A DNA stretch of 60,536 bases from Pseudomonadota bacterium (GTDB lineage Bacteria > Chloroflexota > UBA5177), in the NCBI GenBank assembly GCA_021324655.1, contig JAJPIP010000057.1, positions 1 to 60,536 of the forward strand, in the 5' to 3' direction. Positions 23,126-31,812 of the stretch are shown in pieces (within the stretch, counting starts at the first letter, position 1; each line of letters starts with the position of its first letter). Position numbers and translations under genes: made by a program. A model generated the notes under the pieces. The model made no database searches and was not told the DNA's origin. It worked only from the letters and a program-made list of their open reading frames with translations.

Positions 23126-24958
23126 ATGCGTCTCCGAGCTTTGCTTACTCTCGTCATCATCTTTGGCATGGCTGCCGTCGGTCTGGTGTCTCCGCCGTCG
23201 CGGGGCCAGGCCGCGAGCGGAACCACCGACCAGGCGGTCGCCTTTCAGGAGAACCTGACCCATTCCGGCGCTATCAGCGGCGACGCGCTGACTCCGCCGC
23301 TGACCAAGGTCTGGTCGGCCAACCTTGGCGGAATGATCTCGTACCCATTGATTGCGGGCGGCATGGTCTTCGTCACTGTCAGCAATACCGTCACGCCGAC
23401 GAACTCACCTAACTACGGCAGCACCATCTACGCCTTGAATGAGCAGACGGGCGCCACCGTCTGGAGTGTGGCGCTCGGGGGAACCTACTACTGGTCGGCG
23501 GCCGCCTACGACAACGGAGCCGTGTTCGTCATCAACGAGAGCGGCTTACTACGTGCCCTCAATGCCACGAACGGCTCACTCCTGTGGTCGGCCGTCATGC
23601 CGGGGCAGTACTCCTTCTCCTCCCCGCCAATCGCCTACAACGGCGTTGTGTATCTGAGTGGGGCCGGCACGGGCGGCACCGTGTACGCCGTCGACGAGGC
23701 GAGCGGTGCCGTGTTGTGGACGCAGTCGGTGGAGAACGGGGACGATAGTTCGCCGGCCACGGACGGCACCAATCTCTACGTGTCGTATGCCTGTCCGCAG
23801 GCCTACGCGTTCACCTTGAAAGGTGTCCCGGTGTGGCACTACAGCGGTCCATGCGAAGGGGGCGGCGGAAGCACGCCGGTCCTTAACGGGGGGCAGTTGT
23901 ACGTGCGCTGGGCGAGCATCCCCAACCAGGGACTGCAACTGGACGCGGCGACGGGCGCCGCCGGCACGGCGTTCACCGCCAGTGCACCGCCTGCCTTCTC
24001 CGGCAACATCGGCGCATTCCTGACCGGCGCCAGCTCGTCGTCCGGCGGGACGCTGCAGCTGCAGGACTGGTCGAATCCCGCCTCCCCGTCGGTTCTGTGG
24101 AGCTTTGCCGGCGACGGCACTCTTGATTCCGCGCCCATCATCGTGAACAACGATGTCTACGTCGGGGGATCGTCGGGAAATCTGTACGCGCTCGACATGA
24201 CGACGCACCAGGTGGTGTGGAGCACCAACGTGGGAGCGGCCATCCCTCTTTCCAACGATTGGAGTCCGCAGGGCCAGTCTGAGACCTTTGGACTGGGTGC
24301 CGGCGAAGGCTATCTCATGGTCCCGGCCGGCAACCTCCTGGTTGCCTACAAGACGGTGCAGCCGCCGTCGGTGACGGGAACGGGCACCACGCTGAGCATG
24401 ACCGAGGGGACGGCTTTCAGCGGTACCGTCGCCACCTTCACCGATCCCAATCCGAATCCTTCCGGCGACACGGCGACCATTGCCTGGGGCGATGGGACCA
24501 CGTCGGTGGGCACGGTCACGGCCAACGGTTCCGGTGGGTACACCGTCACGGCCTCGCATACGCCCGCGGAAGAGGGAAGCTACACGGCGACGGTCACCGT
24601 CAGCAACGGCTTCACCTCGAGCTCGGCGCAGGATGCCGTGACGGTCAGCGACGCCGGGCTGCTGTCATACGGATATTCGCTTGCCGGTGCCGCTAACGGC
24701 GTCAGCATGACGCGCACCGTGCTGTCCTTCTCGGACCATGATCCGGGATGTGCCGCCGGCGACTACACGGCGACCATCGCCTGGGGCGACGGGACCACGT
24801 CGGCGGGGACAATTTCCGCGGGAAGCGCCGCCTGCAGCTTCACCGTCTCCGGTACCCATACCTACAAGACGGGATCCTACACCATCACGACGACCGTCAA
24901 GGACGTCGGCGGCAGCACGACGTCGAGCATCAGCACCATCGGCGTGAAGCACCACTAA
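23126..24958 (+). CDS. Secreted PQQ-type beta-propeller protein with two PKD-like domains
   Basis: The 610-residue product has a signal peptide (about 1-29, ending SRGQAAS) and a seven-to-eight-bladed PQQ-like propeller recognisable from repeated blades such as IYALNEQTGATVWSVALGG, LYALDMTTHQVVWSTNVG and YAVDEASGAVLWTQSV (about 60-410). Two Ig/PKD-like repeats follow, each with TATIAWGDGTTS. No PQQ-binding dehydrogenase residues are evident, so it is probably a non-enzymatic surface or matrix protein. AGGAAGG precedes ATG 23126. It has its own promoter and terminator. Confidence 0.8.
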   Translation: MRLRALLTLVIIFGMAAVGLVSPPSRGQAASGTTDQAVAFQENLTHSGAISGDALTPPLTKVWSANLGGMISYPLIAGGMVFVTVSNTVTPTNSPNYGSTIYALNEQTGATVWSVALGGTYYWSAAAYDNGAVFVINESGLLRALNATNGSLLWSAVMPGQYSFSSPPIAYNGVVYLSGAGTGGTVYAVDEASGAVLWTQSVENGDDSSPATDGTNLYVSYACPQAYAFTLKGVPVWHYSGPCEGGGGSTPVLNGGQLYVRWASIPNQGLQLDAATGAAGTAFTASAPPAFSGNIGAFLTGASSSSGGTLQLQDWSNPASPSVLWSFAGDGTLDSAPIIVNNDVYVGGSSGNLYALDMTTHQVVWSTNVGAAIPLSNDWSPQGQSETFGLGAGEGYLMVPAGNLLVAYKTVQPPSVTGTGTTLSMTEGTAFSGTVATFTDPNPNPSGDTATIAWGDGTTSVGTVTANGSGGYTVTASHTPAEEGSYTATVTVSNGFTSSSAQDAVTVSDAGLLSYGYSLAGAANGVSMTRTVLSFSDHDPGCAAGDYTATIAWGDGTTSAGTISAGSAACSFTVSGTHTYKTGSYTITTTVKDVGGSTTSSISTIGVKHH

Positions 24959-24978
24959 CAACTCAGGGGGAGCACGCA

Positions 24979-25005
24979 GGGGCGGCCCCGCCGGGCCGCC
25001 CCTTC
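24979..25005 (+). terminator. Intrinsic terminator after the beta-propeller gene
   Basis: GGGGCGGCCC (24979-24988) pairs perfectly with GGGCCGCCCC (24993-25002) over CGCC and is followed by a T/C-rich run (TTCTCTC). It lies between two convergent genes. Confidence 0.75.
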
Positions 25006-25032
25006 TCTCTGGAGGCCAGGCCACGCTGCCGG

Positions 25033-25758
25033 TCAGTGCCGCCGGCAGCGTGCGGCCAGAAACACCGGTACCGGATCCTTCTGCGGCGAAGCAGCGGCCC
25101 ACGCGGCCGGAAACGCAGGTTCGGCTACCTCCTCCAGCACCAATCCGTGACGAATGAAGGTGTTGAGGTAGGTGGAGAGCATGCGATGCGTGGCGCCAAC
25201 CTTTCGGCGCAGCGTGGAGGAAGGCGCCTCGGTGAGCCACCACCCTTCCTGGTAGTAGCCGCCACCGGGTTGCCAGGAACTCGACCCGTCCTCCCGCCAC
25301 CCCGGGAAGCAGGGATGCAGAAGGGAGAACACGAAGTGGCCATCAGGGTGCAAGACACGGGCGACGGTTGCGAGTGCCCCGTCGAGGTCGTCGATGTCCG
25401 ACAGCCCGAAGCTGCACACCACGACGTCGAAGCTCTCTCCTGTCAGCGTCTCGGGCGCACTGGCATCGGCGTGCACGTACGTGATGCCGAGCGGTGCATT
25501 CCGCTCGGCCGCGCGCGCCTTCTCGAGCAGCGCTCGGGACAGGTCGATCCCCACGACACGCGCCCCTTGTCGTGCGAAGAAGCGCGCAAACCGCCCATGC
25601 CCGCAGGCAAGATCGAGCAGTCGACGCCCCGCCACCGGCCCGACCAGGCGGACCACGTCGGTGTCGGGTGGCTCTGTGATGGCCTCGGAGACCATCGACT
25701 CGTAGAAGTCGGCCACTTCGTCGTACCGGGCAGGGAGTGGGGGTGTATGGTCCTTCAT
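25033..25758 (-). CDS. Class I SAM-dependent methyltransferase
   Basis: The 241-residue protein has the Rossmann methyltransferase motifs: LLDLACGHGRFARFFA (motif I), VVGIDLSRALLEKAR (acidic residue binding the ribose), HADASAPETL and FDVVVCSFGLSDIDD (motif IV). It resembles small-molecule methyltransferases of the UbiE/COQ5-like group; the substrate is unknown. The frame is open far upstream, but ATG 25758 starts the conserved part. It is divergent from the nucleotidyltransferase gene. Confidence 0.85.
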   Translation of the reverse strand: MKDHTPPLPARYDEVADFYESMVSEAITEPPDTDVVRLVGPVAGRRLLDLACGHGRFARFFARQGARVVGIDLSRALLEKARAAERNAPLGITYVHADASAPETLTGESFDVVVCSFGLSDIDDLDGALATVARVLHPDGHFVFSLLHPCFPGWREDGSSSWQPGGGYYQEGWWLTEAPSSTLRRKVGATHRMLSTYLNTFIRHGLVLEEVAEPAFPAAWAAASPQKDPVPVFLAARCRRH

Positions 25759-25914
25759 TGACCCATGGTATGGCTGGGTTTCGCAGACCAGCAACGGCCC
25801 CGCCGCGTCGCTCGCACGTCGACCTTGACGACGCGTGCCGGGATCCAGACCTGGCTGTTTCCAGGCGCGCGTTCGTCCCTGTAAGGGACCGATTCTTTGC
25901 CGCCATAATGGCCG

Positions 25915-26703
25915 GTGTCTACCCCGATAGCACTCCAGTCTTTCCCTGCCGACCTCCTGAATCGGATCGTCGATCGGTGCCGCGGCAGCGAGGCGGAGCC
26001 GCTTGCCGTGCTGGTGACAGGCAGCTATGCAGCCGCCCGAGCGACCCCGCAGAGTGATCTTGATCTGACGACCTTGCTCCGTGGCGAGCCGGCAGTCGGC
26101 TATCGCACCTGGTTCGAAGACCGTCCGGGACGGCTTCTCCATGTCTCGGCCGGCTTTGAGTCGCTGGAGGAGTGGCTGCGGCGCTACGACGAACCCGCCG
26201 ACTGGTCCTTTGGCTTTCCCACCGAAACGGCCGCGCGCTTCCTCTGGGGGACGGAGGAGGCGCGGGCCGCATTGCCCGCCCCGCCGGCCTTGCGGCGGCC
26301 GGCGGCTTCTCCCGAGCTGGAAGACTTTGTCGAGGCGGCGAGCAAAGCGCGGCGCTCCGTCGCCCGGGATGACATGCGTGCCGCGCGCCTCCATGCGCAC
26401 AACATGGCCATGCTGGCGCCGCGCCTGCTGATTCCCCTCAATGGCGAGCGCCGGGTGGGTGACCGCCGCGATGCGATGGAGGCCGCTCTCTCCCTCCCGG
26501 TTACTCCGGCTCATTACCGCGACGATCTGACTGCCTGTCTTGCGCTGCGGGCTGCGTCCGATGCCGAGCTCTCTGACGCCGCCCGCCGGCTGCCGGTGGA
26601 GATGCTGGACTTCCTGCGGGCGCGGTGCCCCGATGTCGATCCTCAGCCCTGGCTCAGTGATTACCTGCGTGACGGGACGCTGGAGCGCCATCTGAGCGAA
26701 TAG
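25915..26703 (+). CDS. Nucleotidyltransferase-domain protein (MNT/pol-beta type)
   Basis: The 262-residue protein has the minimal nucleotidyltransferase motif VLVTGSYAAARATPQSDLDL near residue 35 (Gly-Ser, then the Asp-x-Asp metal pair), followed by a helical C-terminal part with an Arg-rich region (KARRSVARDDMRAARLHAHN). Relatives include aminoglycoside adenylyltransferases and MNT antitoxins; no HEPN partner lies next to it, so a toxin-antitoxin role is not supported. The start is GTG 25915. Confidence 0.65.
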   Translation: MSTPIALQSFPADLLNRIVDRCRGSEAEPLAVLVTGSYAAARATPQSDLDLTTLLRGEPAVGYRTWFEDRPGRLLHVSAGFESLEEWLRRYDEPADWSFGFPTETAARFLWGTEEARAALPAPPALRRPAASPELEDFVEAASKARRSVARDDMRAARLHAHNMAMLAPRLLIPLNGERRVGDRRDAMEAALSLPVTPAHYRDDLTACLALRAASDAELSDAARRLPVEMLDFLRARCPDVDPQPWLSDYLRDGTLERHLSE

Positions 26704-27089
26704 GTTTCCGCCGTCAGATGTCAGTCGGTACCAACACGGAGGCTCGTGCCGTCGGGCGGCCGGTGCCGGCAGTGGGCCGCGCCCCTTCGGCTACAGCAGG
26801 AGTTCAGAGAGGTCTGGGGTACGAGAGACCAGGGTGGCGGGACACTGCTCCGCGACGCTGCGCGGTCCCGCCCTACATGAAGCCTCTACCGTTTCGGGGG
26901 TTATCGTACGGCGCATGCTGGGGTCAGATCCTGGTCCACATCGGGCGGGGTGGGGATCGCCGGCGTTGTGGTGGCGGGAGAACGCAGGGACAGAGGGCGC
27001 TGCGCTACACCGGCATCGTGGTGATCCCGGACACGGTTGGTCAGGAACCGGCAACGTCAGGATCTCCCACCACCATGGAGCGGAGGTCC
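26704..27089. other. 386-base stretch without a supportable gene
   Basis: The gap lies between two convergent genes. Several frames are open, but their products are Arg/Pro/Ser/Cys rich and run antisense into the Rsm22-like gene. The one clear structure is a perfect 8-bp inverted repeat, GGCGGGAC (26836-26843) with GTCCCGCC (26865-26872), whose loop contains a competing stem (CCGCG/CGCGG). No promoter or T-run is visible. Confidence 0.5.
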
Positions 27090-28124
27090 TCAGTCCCTGC
27101 GGTGTCTCGGGTCCGAGCCTGTTTGATCGGACGTGGAGGGCAGGCCGAAGACCTCCGCCTCCTCCGGCCCGATGGCATCGCCCCACCGCAGGTCCTTCGC
27201 TCGCCGGAACGCTTCCCGGTGGGTTCTCGTCACGACGATCTCCCGCACTCCCTCCGGCGTGCAGACGGTCAGGCGTATGTGCCCGCTGCGGATCTGCGGG
27301 CGGCGAATGACGCGGGCGGCGATCTGCTGGGCAGGCAGCCGGGAGCCTGCCACGTACGAAAACTTCTCGTCCTCGTAGGAGAGATCGGCTCCTTTGACGC
27401 TGCGGTGCAAGCGCGTACGGGCGACGCGCGCCGCAAAGTGCAGCCAGTCGTCTCTCCCGGCGAGACAGTCCCAGGCGATGGGAGCCGGCGCCACGATGTG
27501 CGCTCCCAAAGTCGCCAGTGCCCGGCTCGCCTCCTCCACAACTCGCCACCCCTGCGGGGTGCCCGGCTCGATGATGACGCCGGTCTGGAGCGCATGGCGC
27601 CAGAGTTTTTCCGGGAATCCCGGCTGCTGCTCGGGGGGAAGCTCGCCAAGCGTGTAGGCGGCGATGACCAGATCGGCCGGTTCCACCTGCCAGTCTCCCG
27701 TGATGTCGGTCGGCCGCCACGTGGCGTCCCGTAAGGCGAACGATGGAGCGGCCGCCGCCAACTCCTTCCCGAGAGCGAGCATGTGGGGGTCACGCTCGAT
27801 GAACGTGATGTGCTGGATCTCCGGCCAGACGGCACATGCCGCCCAGGCGCCCGTGCCGGGCCCGGCGCCGAGATCGAGGAGAGAGGTGGGGCGCAGATCG
27901 GGCTCGGCGGCCCGCACCTGGGAGAGAGCGGCCATCGTCGCGGCATAGGTGGCGGGAAGCCGGAAAGCGGCATACGCGGTGACGTCGGCGGCGCCGCGCA
28001 GGAAGCTGCCCCGCTGCTCCCGGTACCGCGCCGAGAGCCCCTTGGCCGCGGCGGTGAGATCGCGCGCCGGTAGGCCAGAGATGGCCGTGGTCAGCGCGGC
28101 GGCCAGTGCCGGCGGAAGGGCCAC
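27090..28124 (-). CDS. Rsm22-like ribosome-associated methyltransferase-fold protein
   Basis: The 344-residue protein matches the Rsm22/METTL17 family that acts on the small ribosomal subunit. It shows the SAM-fold motif SLLDLGAGPGTGAWAA, then FIERDPHMLALGKELA, LVIAAYTLGELPP and the family block RTRLHRSVKGADLSYEDEKF. In typical members the region before that block carries four Fe-S cysteines; here it reads IVAPAPIAWDCLAG then DDWLHF, so only one cysteine remains. The gene starts three bases after the acyl-CoA synthetase stop, so it is probably co-translated with it. Confidence 0.82.
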   Translation of the reverse strand: MALPPALAAALTTAISGLPARDLTAAAKGLSARYREQRGSFLRGAADVTAYAAFRLPATYAATMAALSQVRAAEPDLRPTSLLDLGAGPGTGAWAACAVWPEIQHITFIERDPHMLALGKELAAAAPSFALRDATWRPTDITGDWQVEPADLVIAAYTLGELPPEQQPGFPEKLWRHALQTGVIIEPGTPQGWRVVEEASRALATLGAHIVAPAPIAWDCLAGRDDWLHFAARVARTRLHRSVKGADLSYEDEKFSYVAGSRLPAQQIAARVIRRPQIRSGHIRLTVCTPEGVREIVVTRTHREAFRRAKDLRWGDAIGPEEAEVFGLPSTSDQTGSDPRHRRD

Positions 28125-28127
28125 GGC

Positions 28128-30074
28128 TTACCGGCTCTGGCGCACGGCATCGATCGCCGCCGGGTTCTCCAGTGACGAGATATCGCCGGGATCGTGGCCC
28201 AGATAGGCCGCGCGAATGACGCGTCGCATGATCTTGGCATTGCGCGTGCGCGGTAGATCGTCCACGAAGCGTATCTCACGCGGCAGGAGCGACTTGCCGA
28301 GCTGCGACCCGACCTCCTGCCGGATCTCGCCACGCAGTTCCTCCGACGGCTCGTGCCCCGGACGCAGTAGGGCGAAGACGGTAATGGTCTCGCCCTTCAC
28401 CTCGTCCGGCACGCCAATGGCCGCCGCCTCACGCACCGCCGGATGGCTGACCGCCGCCGATTCCACCTCGGCCGGTCCCACACGCTTGCCGGCGACCTTG
28501 AGGGTGTCGTCGGAGCGGCCCAGGATGTACCAGTCGCCGTCGTCGGCGTGGAGTGCCCAGTCGCCGTGCGTCCAGACACCAGGGAAGCGCGACCAGTACG
28601 TGTCCAGATAGCGCTCGTTGTCGCGCCAGAAGCCGTGCGTCATCCCGACCCAGGGTCTCTTGACGACCAGCTCCCCCACCTGTCCCCGAACCGGCTGCCC
28701 GTGCTGGTCGAAGACATCCGCTGCCATACCCGGCACGGCGGTGGAGAAAGCGGTTGGCCGGAGAGGAAGGATCGTCGTGCAGCCCAGGATGCCACCGGAG
28801 GTCTCCGTTCCGCCCGAGTAGTTGATGATCGGGCAGCGGCCACCGCCCACCACCTGGAAATACCAGGTCCAGGGATCGGGGTTCCAGGGCTCGCCGGTGC
28901 TCCCGAGCACCCGCAAGGCGGAGAGATCGTGGCGCCGCACGAGATCGTCGCCGAACGGCATGAGGGCGCGCACCACCGTCGGTGAGATCCCGAGGATGGT
29001 CACACCGTGCCGCTCGCAGAGCGCCCAGAGGCGGTCCGGCTCGGGATAGTCGGGTGAGCCGTCGTAGAGGACGAGGGTGCCGCCCAGAATGAGCGTGCCC
29101 ATGACTGCCCAGGGACCCATCATCCAGCCGATATCCGTCAGCCAGAAGAGAGAATCGCTGGGGTGCACGTCGAAGCAGTGGGCCATATCCTGCGCCGCCT
29201 TGAGCGGAAACCCCGCCTGAACATGCAGCGCGCCTTTGGGACGCCCCGTCGTGCCGGAGGTGTAGATGATCATGAAGGGATCGTCAGCCGAGGTTTCGGC
29301 GGCCGGAAGAGCGGCCGGCTGCCCGGCCACCACGTCCTCCCACCACTCGTCACGCCCTCGGGTCCATGGCACCTTGGTGCCGACTCGCCGGGCCACGATG
29401 ACGTGCTCGACCGACGGCGACACGGCGGCAGCCGCGTCCGCCGTCTCTTTCATCGGGATGACTTTGCCGCGGCGGTAGTAGGCGTCGGCGGTGATCAGCA
29501 CCCTGGCCTCCGCATCCCGCAACCGGGCCGCGACGGCTTCCGGGCCGTATCCTGAGAAGCAGGGTACGTAGATCGCGCCGAGTCGCGAGCAGGCGAGGGT
29601 TGCGATCGCCGTCTCAGGTGTCATCGGCATGAAGATACCGATGCGGTCGCCGGCCTTGATGCCGCGGGCTCGCAGACCGGAGGCCAGCTGATTGACCTCG
29701 GCCAGCGTCTCGGCATAGGTGAGGACCCGGGTTGTTCCCTCTTCTCCTTCCCATCGAATCGCCGGGCGATCGGGTGCTGCCGCGGCGTGCCGATCGAGCG
29801 CGTTGACCGTGTAGTTGAAGAGGCCGCCGACGAACCAGTGCGGCCAGGCCGGTCCGTCCGACAGGTCCAGCACGCGATCGTAGGGGCGGAACCACTCCAG
29901 ACCCAATTCCTCACGCACCACGGCATCCCAGAACCAGGCAATGTCCGCGATGGAACGGCGGTAGAACTCCTCATAGGTGGCAATGCCATGCCGGCGCATG
30001 AAGGCCAGGACGCGGCTCTCGGCCACATAGTCCTCGGTCGGCTCCCAGATCACCTCGGCCGACTGTATCGTCAT
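28128..30074 (-). CDS. AMP-forming acetyl/acyl-CoA synthetase
   Basis: The 648-residue enzyme activates a carboxylate with ATP and joins it to CoA. It has the ACS N-terminal cap (FWDAVVREELGLEWFRPYDR), the AMP-binding P-loop YTSGTTGRPKGALH, the INYSGGTETSGG adenine-binding motif, THGDWALHADDGDWYILGRS, the hinge DDTLKVAGKRVGPAE and the catalytic lysine motif RTRNAKIMRR. It is close to acetyl-CoA synthetase but the NYSGGTETSGG form and divergent acyl pocket leave the acid uncertain (acetate, propionate or acetoacetate-like). ATG 30074 overlaps the stop of the small upstream gene (ATGA). Confidence 0.92.
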   Translation of the reverse strand: MTIQSAEVIWEPTEDYVAESRVLAFMRRHGIATYEEFYRRSIADIAWFWDAVVREELGLEWFRPYDRVLDLSDGPAWPHWFVGGLFNYTVNALDRHAAAAPDRPAIRWEGEEGTTRVLTYAETLAEVNQLASGLRARGIKAGDRIGIFMPMTPETAIATLACSRLGAIYVPCFSGYGPEAVAARLRDAEARVLITADAYYRRGKVIPMKETADAAAAVSPSVEHVIVARRVGTKVPWTRGRDEWWEDVVAGQPAALPAAETSADDPFMIIYTSGTTGRPKGALHVQAGFPLKAAQDMAHCFDVHPSDSLFWLTDIGWMMGPWAVMGTLILGGTLVLYDGSPDYPEPDRLWALCERHGVTILGISPTVVRALMPFGDDLVRRHDLSALRVLGSTGEPWNPDPWTWYFQVVGGGRCPIINYSGGTETSGGILGCTTILPLRPTAFSTAVPGMAADVFDQHGQPVRGQVGELVVKRPWVGMTHGFWRDNERYLDTYWSRFPGVWTHGDWALHADDGDWYILGRSDDTLKVAGKRVGPAEVESAAVSHPAVREAAAIGVPDEVKGETITVFALLRPGHEPSEELRGEIRQEVGSQLGKSLLPREIRFVDDLPRTRNAKIMRRVIRAAYLGHDPGDISSLENPAAIDAVRQSR

Positions 30075-30301
30075 CTGCTCTCGCCTCCACGCGCGGCCTC
30101 ATCGACCATGTGCCGGATCGCGCGGCGAATCACGTCCTCGAGTCCTTCGCCGCGGTCGTGCATGCGGTATCCGTCGAGAATGAGCCGGATGTCCTGGTCC
30201 TGAAGGACCTGGTGGTAGAGCGCCTCCTCGTCCGTGCTTCCCGCTGAGCCGGCGCGTTGCACGGCGTCGTCGACGATTTCCTGCAGCGATCGGCCTTCCA
30301 T
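30071..30301 (-). CDS. Small uncharacterised protein coupled to the acyl-CoA synthetase
   Basis: The 76-residue acidic, helical product (MEGRSLQEIVDDAVQRAGS... ending RAIRHMVDEAARGGESR) has no transmembrane segment and no cysteine. ATG 30301 has GAGG a few bases upstream; ATG 30310 and GTG 30325 are alternatives. It begins 27 bases after the rhtA stop, and its own stop overlaps the synthetase ATG, so the two proteins are made in a coupled way. No family is recognised. A regulatory or assembly partner of the synthetase is a reasonable guess from the coupling. Confidence 0.65.
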   Translation of the reverse strand: MEGRSLQEIVDDAVQRAGSAGSTDEEALYHQVLQDQDIRLILDGYRMHDRGEGLEDVIRRAIRHMVDEAARGGESR

Positions 30302-30328
30302 CAGCCTCATGCTACTAAGAGACACTCG

Positions 30329-31210
30329 CTATGCCAGGTGTGCCTTGGCCGTCCGTGTTGCACCAATGGCCGCGACGGTCACCAGCACCACGGCAAGTAT
30401 GGCGCGGAGGTGGAGCAGCTGGTGGAGGAAGATCAGTCCGACGATGGCCGCCACCGCCGGCTCGGTGCTCATCAGGACACCAAACACGCGGGTGGGGAGC
30501 CGCCGGAGCGCCTCCAATTCGAACGAGTACGGGATCACGGAAGAGAGCAGCCCGACGCCGGCGCCGAGGAGAAGCACACGGCCCTGGAGGAGGGAGGTGC
30601 CGGCCCCCAGCACGGCGATCGGAAGCAGAGCCACCGTACCGACGCCGAGGGCGATGGCCAGCCCCTGGCCGCCGGCGAAGAGTCGGCCGACGCGAGCGCT
30701 TAGCAGGATGTACGACGCCCAGAAGCCGCCGGCGAGGAGCGCCAGACCGATGCCGAGCGGATCGAGGCGCAGCCCACCCCACGGCGTCAAGAGAATGATG
30801 CCGCCGGCGGCGAGGGCAGCCCAGAGCCCATCGAGCAGACGCCGCGACCCCGCGACGGCCACGCCGAGCGGCCCGACAAACTCCAGCGTCACGGCGATGC
30901 CCAGTGGGATACGGTCGAGCGCCGAATAGAAGACGGCATTCATGGCAGCGGTGGCGAGGCCGAAGGCGACGGCGGCTGCCCACTCGTGGCGGCTCAATCC
31001 GTGCAGCCGGGGCCGCCAGAGAGGAAGCAGGACGAGTGCTCCCACCAGCACGCGGAGAAAGGCCGCAGCGGCCGGCCCGACCGAGGCAAAGAGATGCGTC
31101 GCCACGGCCGAGCCAAACTGCACGGAGAGCACGGCGCCCAGCACGAAGACGATGGGGTGGACGCCGGGTAGCGAGGATGTGGGCGTGGCGGTCTGCTCTC
31201 GCTCGGTCAC
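30329..31210 (-). CDS. RhtA-type EamA exporter
   Basis: The 293-residue protein has ten transmembrane helices and closely follows RhtA (threonine/homoserine exporter of the EamA family): FGSAVATHLFASVGPAAAAFLR in helices 1-2, AMNAVFYSALDRIPLGIAVT, ALLAGGFWASYILLSARVGR and SVIPYSFELEALRRLPTRVFG. Export of small neutral amino acids is inferred from the family. It starts at GTG 31210 and leads a tight four-gene minus-strand operon with the small protein, the acyl-CoA synthetase and the Rsm22-like gene. Confidence 0.85.
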   Translation of the reverse strand: MTEREQTATPTSSLPGVHPIVFVLGAVLSVQFGSAVATHLFASVGPAAAAFLRVLVGALVLLPLWRPRLHGLSRHEWAAAVAFGLATAAMNAVFYSALDRIPLGIAVTLEFVGPLGVAVAGSRRLLDGLWAALAAGGIILLTPWGGLRLDPLGIGLALLAGGFWASYILLSARVGRLFAGGQGLAIALGVGTVALLPIAVLGAGTSLLQGRVLLLGAGVGLLSSVIPYSFELEALRRLPTRVFGVLMSTEPAVAAIVGLIFLHQLLHLRAILAVVLVTVAAIGATRTAKAHLA

Positions 31211-31380
31211 TGGCTATGCTACCGCGCACCAGATCGACATAAGTGGGGCGTGGCCGCCAAAATATGTGGATGATCGTGGATAGCGGCCAGATGCGGCGGC
31301 ATGCTAAGCACGAGTCCGAACCGACGGTGGACAAAGCGGCGGCGCTCGCCGGGAGCAGTGGATAAGTCGAAAATTGGGGC

Positions 31381-31409
31381 TTGTCAACCGTGGCTCTCCG
31401 TATTACGAT
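31381..31409 (+). promoter_or_regulatory. Sigma-70-type promoter of a candidate small RNA
   Basis: TTGTCA (31381-31386) and TACGAT (31404-31409) are separated by exactly 17 bases. No gene starts within 400 bases downstream, but a perfect intrinsic terminator follows about 170 bases later. Confidence 0.6.
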
Positions 31410-31415
31410 GACTTT

Positions 31416-31587
31416 GCCGTTCGGTAACGGGCGGCTGTGGGGATAGCCGAGAGGTGAACCCCCGAGAGACTCCAGCGCACGCGACGTCGTCGGGTGACTG
31501 ACGCGACGCTCCTCCAGGCGGGCAACCGAACGAGAGGCAGTTGGAGCAGGTGCAGAGGGACGTGCAAGCGCCTCTCTGCACTTTTTT
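31416..31587 (+). ncRNA. Candidate structured small RNA of about 172 nt
   Basis: The segment lies between a good promoter and a strong terminator and has no protein-like frame. Pairings visible by eye: a long-range stem CGTTCGGT (31418-31425) with ACCGAACG (31525-31532) enclosing the body; a local stem CGGCT (31432-31436) with AGCCG (31445-31449); CTCCA (31512-31516) with TGGAG (31542-31546); and the terminator stem. The first stem competes with a local CCGTT/AACGG hairpin. It lacks the hallmark sequences of SRP RNA, RNase P RNA, tmRNA and the riboswitches I know. 6S RNA fits by size but not by an obvious single long hairpin. Confidence 0.5.
31550..31587 (+). terminator. Intrinsic terminator of the candidate small RNA
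   Basis: GTGCAGAG (31550-31557) pairs with CTCTGCAC (31574-31581), extended by a G-T and a G-C pair, with a twelve-base loop and six T residues (31582-31587). Confidence 0.85.
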
Positions 31588-31604
31588 CTCTCGCGAGACA
31601 GTGA

Positions 31605-31626
31605 GAGCGGGCCTGGCCGCCCGCTC
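31605..31626. repeat. Perfect 8-bp hairpin between the small-RNA candidate and ychF
   Basis: GAGCGGGC (31605-31612) pairs perfectly with GCCCGCTC (31619-31626) over six bases. No T-run follows. The remaining DNA up to the ychF start (31627-31812) has a TTGTCA box near 31753 but no well-spaced -10; I see nothing else in it. Confidence 0.45.
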
Positions 31627-31812
31627 CCACCGGCCGCTCTCCCGTGCAAGCGAGGCGTGGCGGCATAGAGGCCGGCCGGACCCCCGATGACTGGGATCCG
31701 GCCACACCTGCCTTATGGTATCGGCTGGACGGGCCGGTGTATAGGGGGCACTTGTCATAACCCTCGATTTCATCCGGTATCCTGGGACGGATATCGCGCG
31801 GGGGAGACTGGG

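Noticed and set aside
25915-26703. MNT/HEPN toxin-antitoxin pair
   Set aside because: No HEPN gene is adjacent; the neighbours are a methyltransferase and an empty gap.
26718-27734. 338-codon plus-strand frame over the gap and the Rsm22-like gene
   Set aside because: Composition is Arg/Pro/Gly-rich and most of it is antisense to a well-supported gene.
31416-31587. Assignment of the RNA candidate as SRP RNA, RNase P RNA or a SAM riboswitch
   Set aside because: The GGAAGG-AGCAG core of SRP RNA, the RNase P conserved segments and the SAM-I core are absent.
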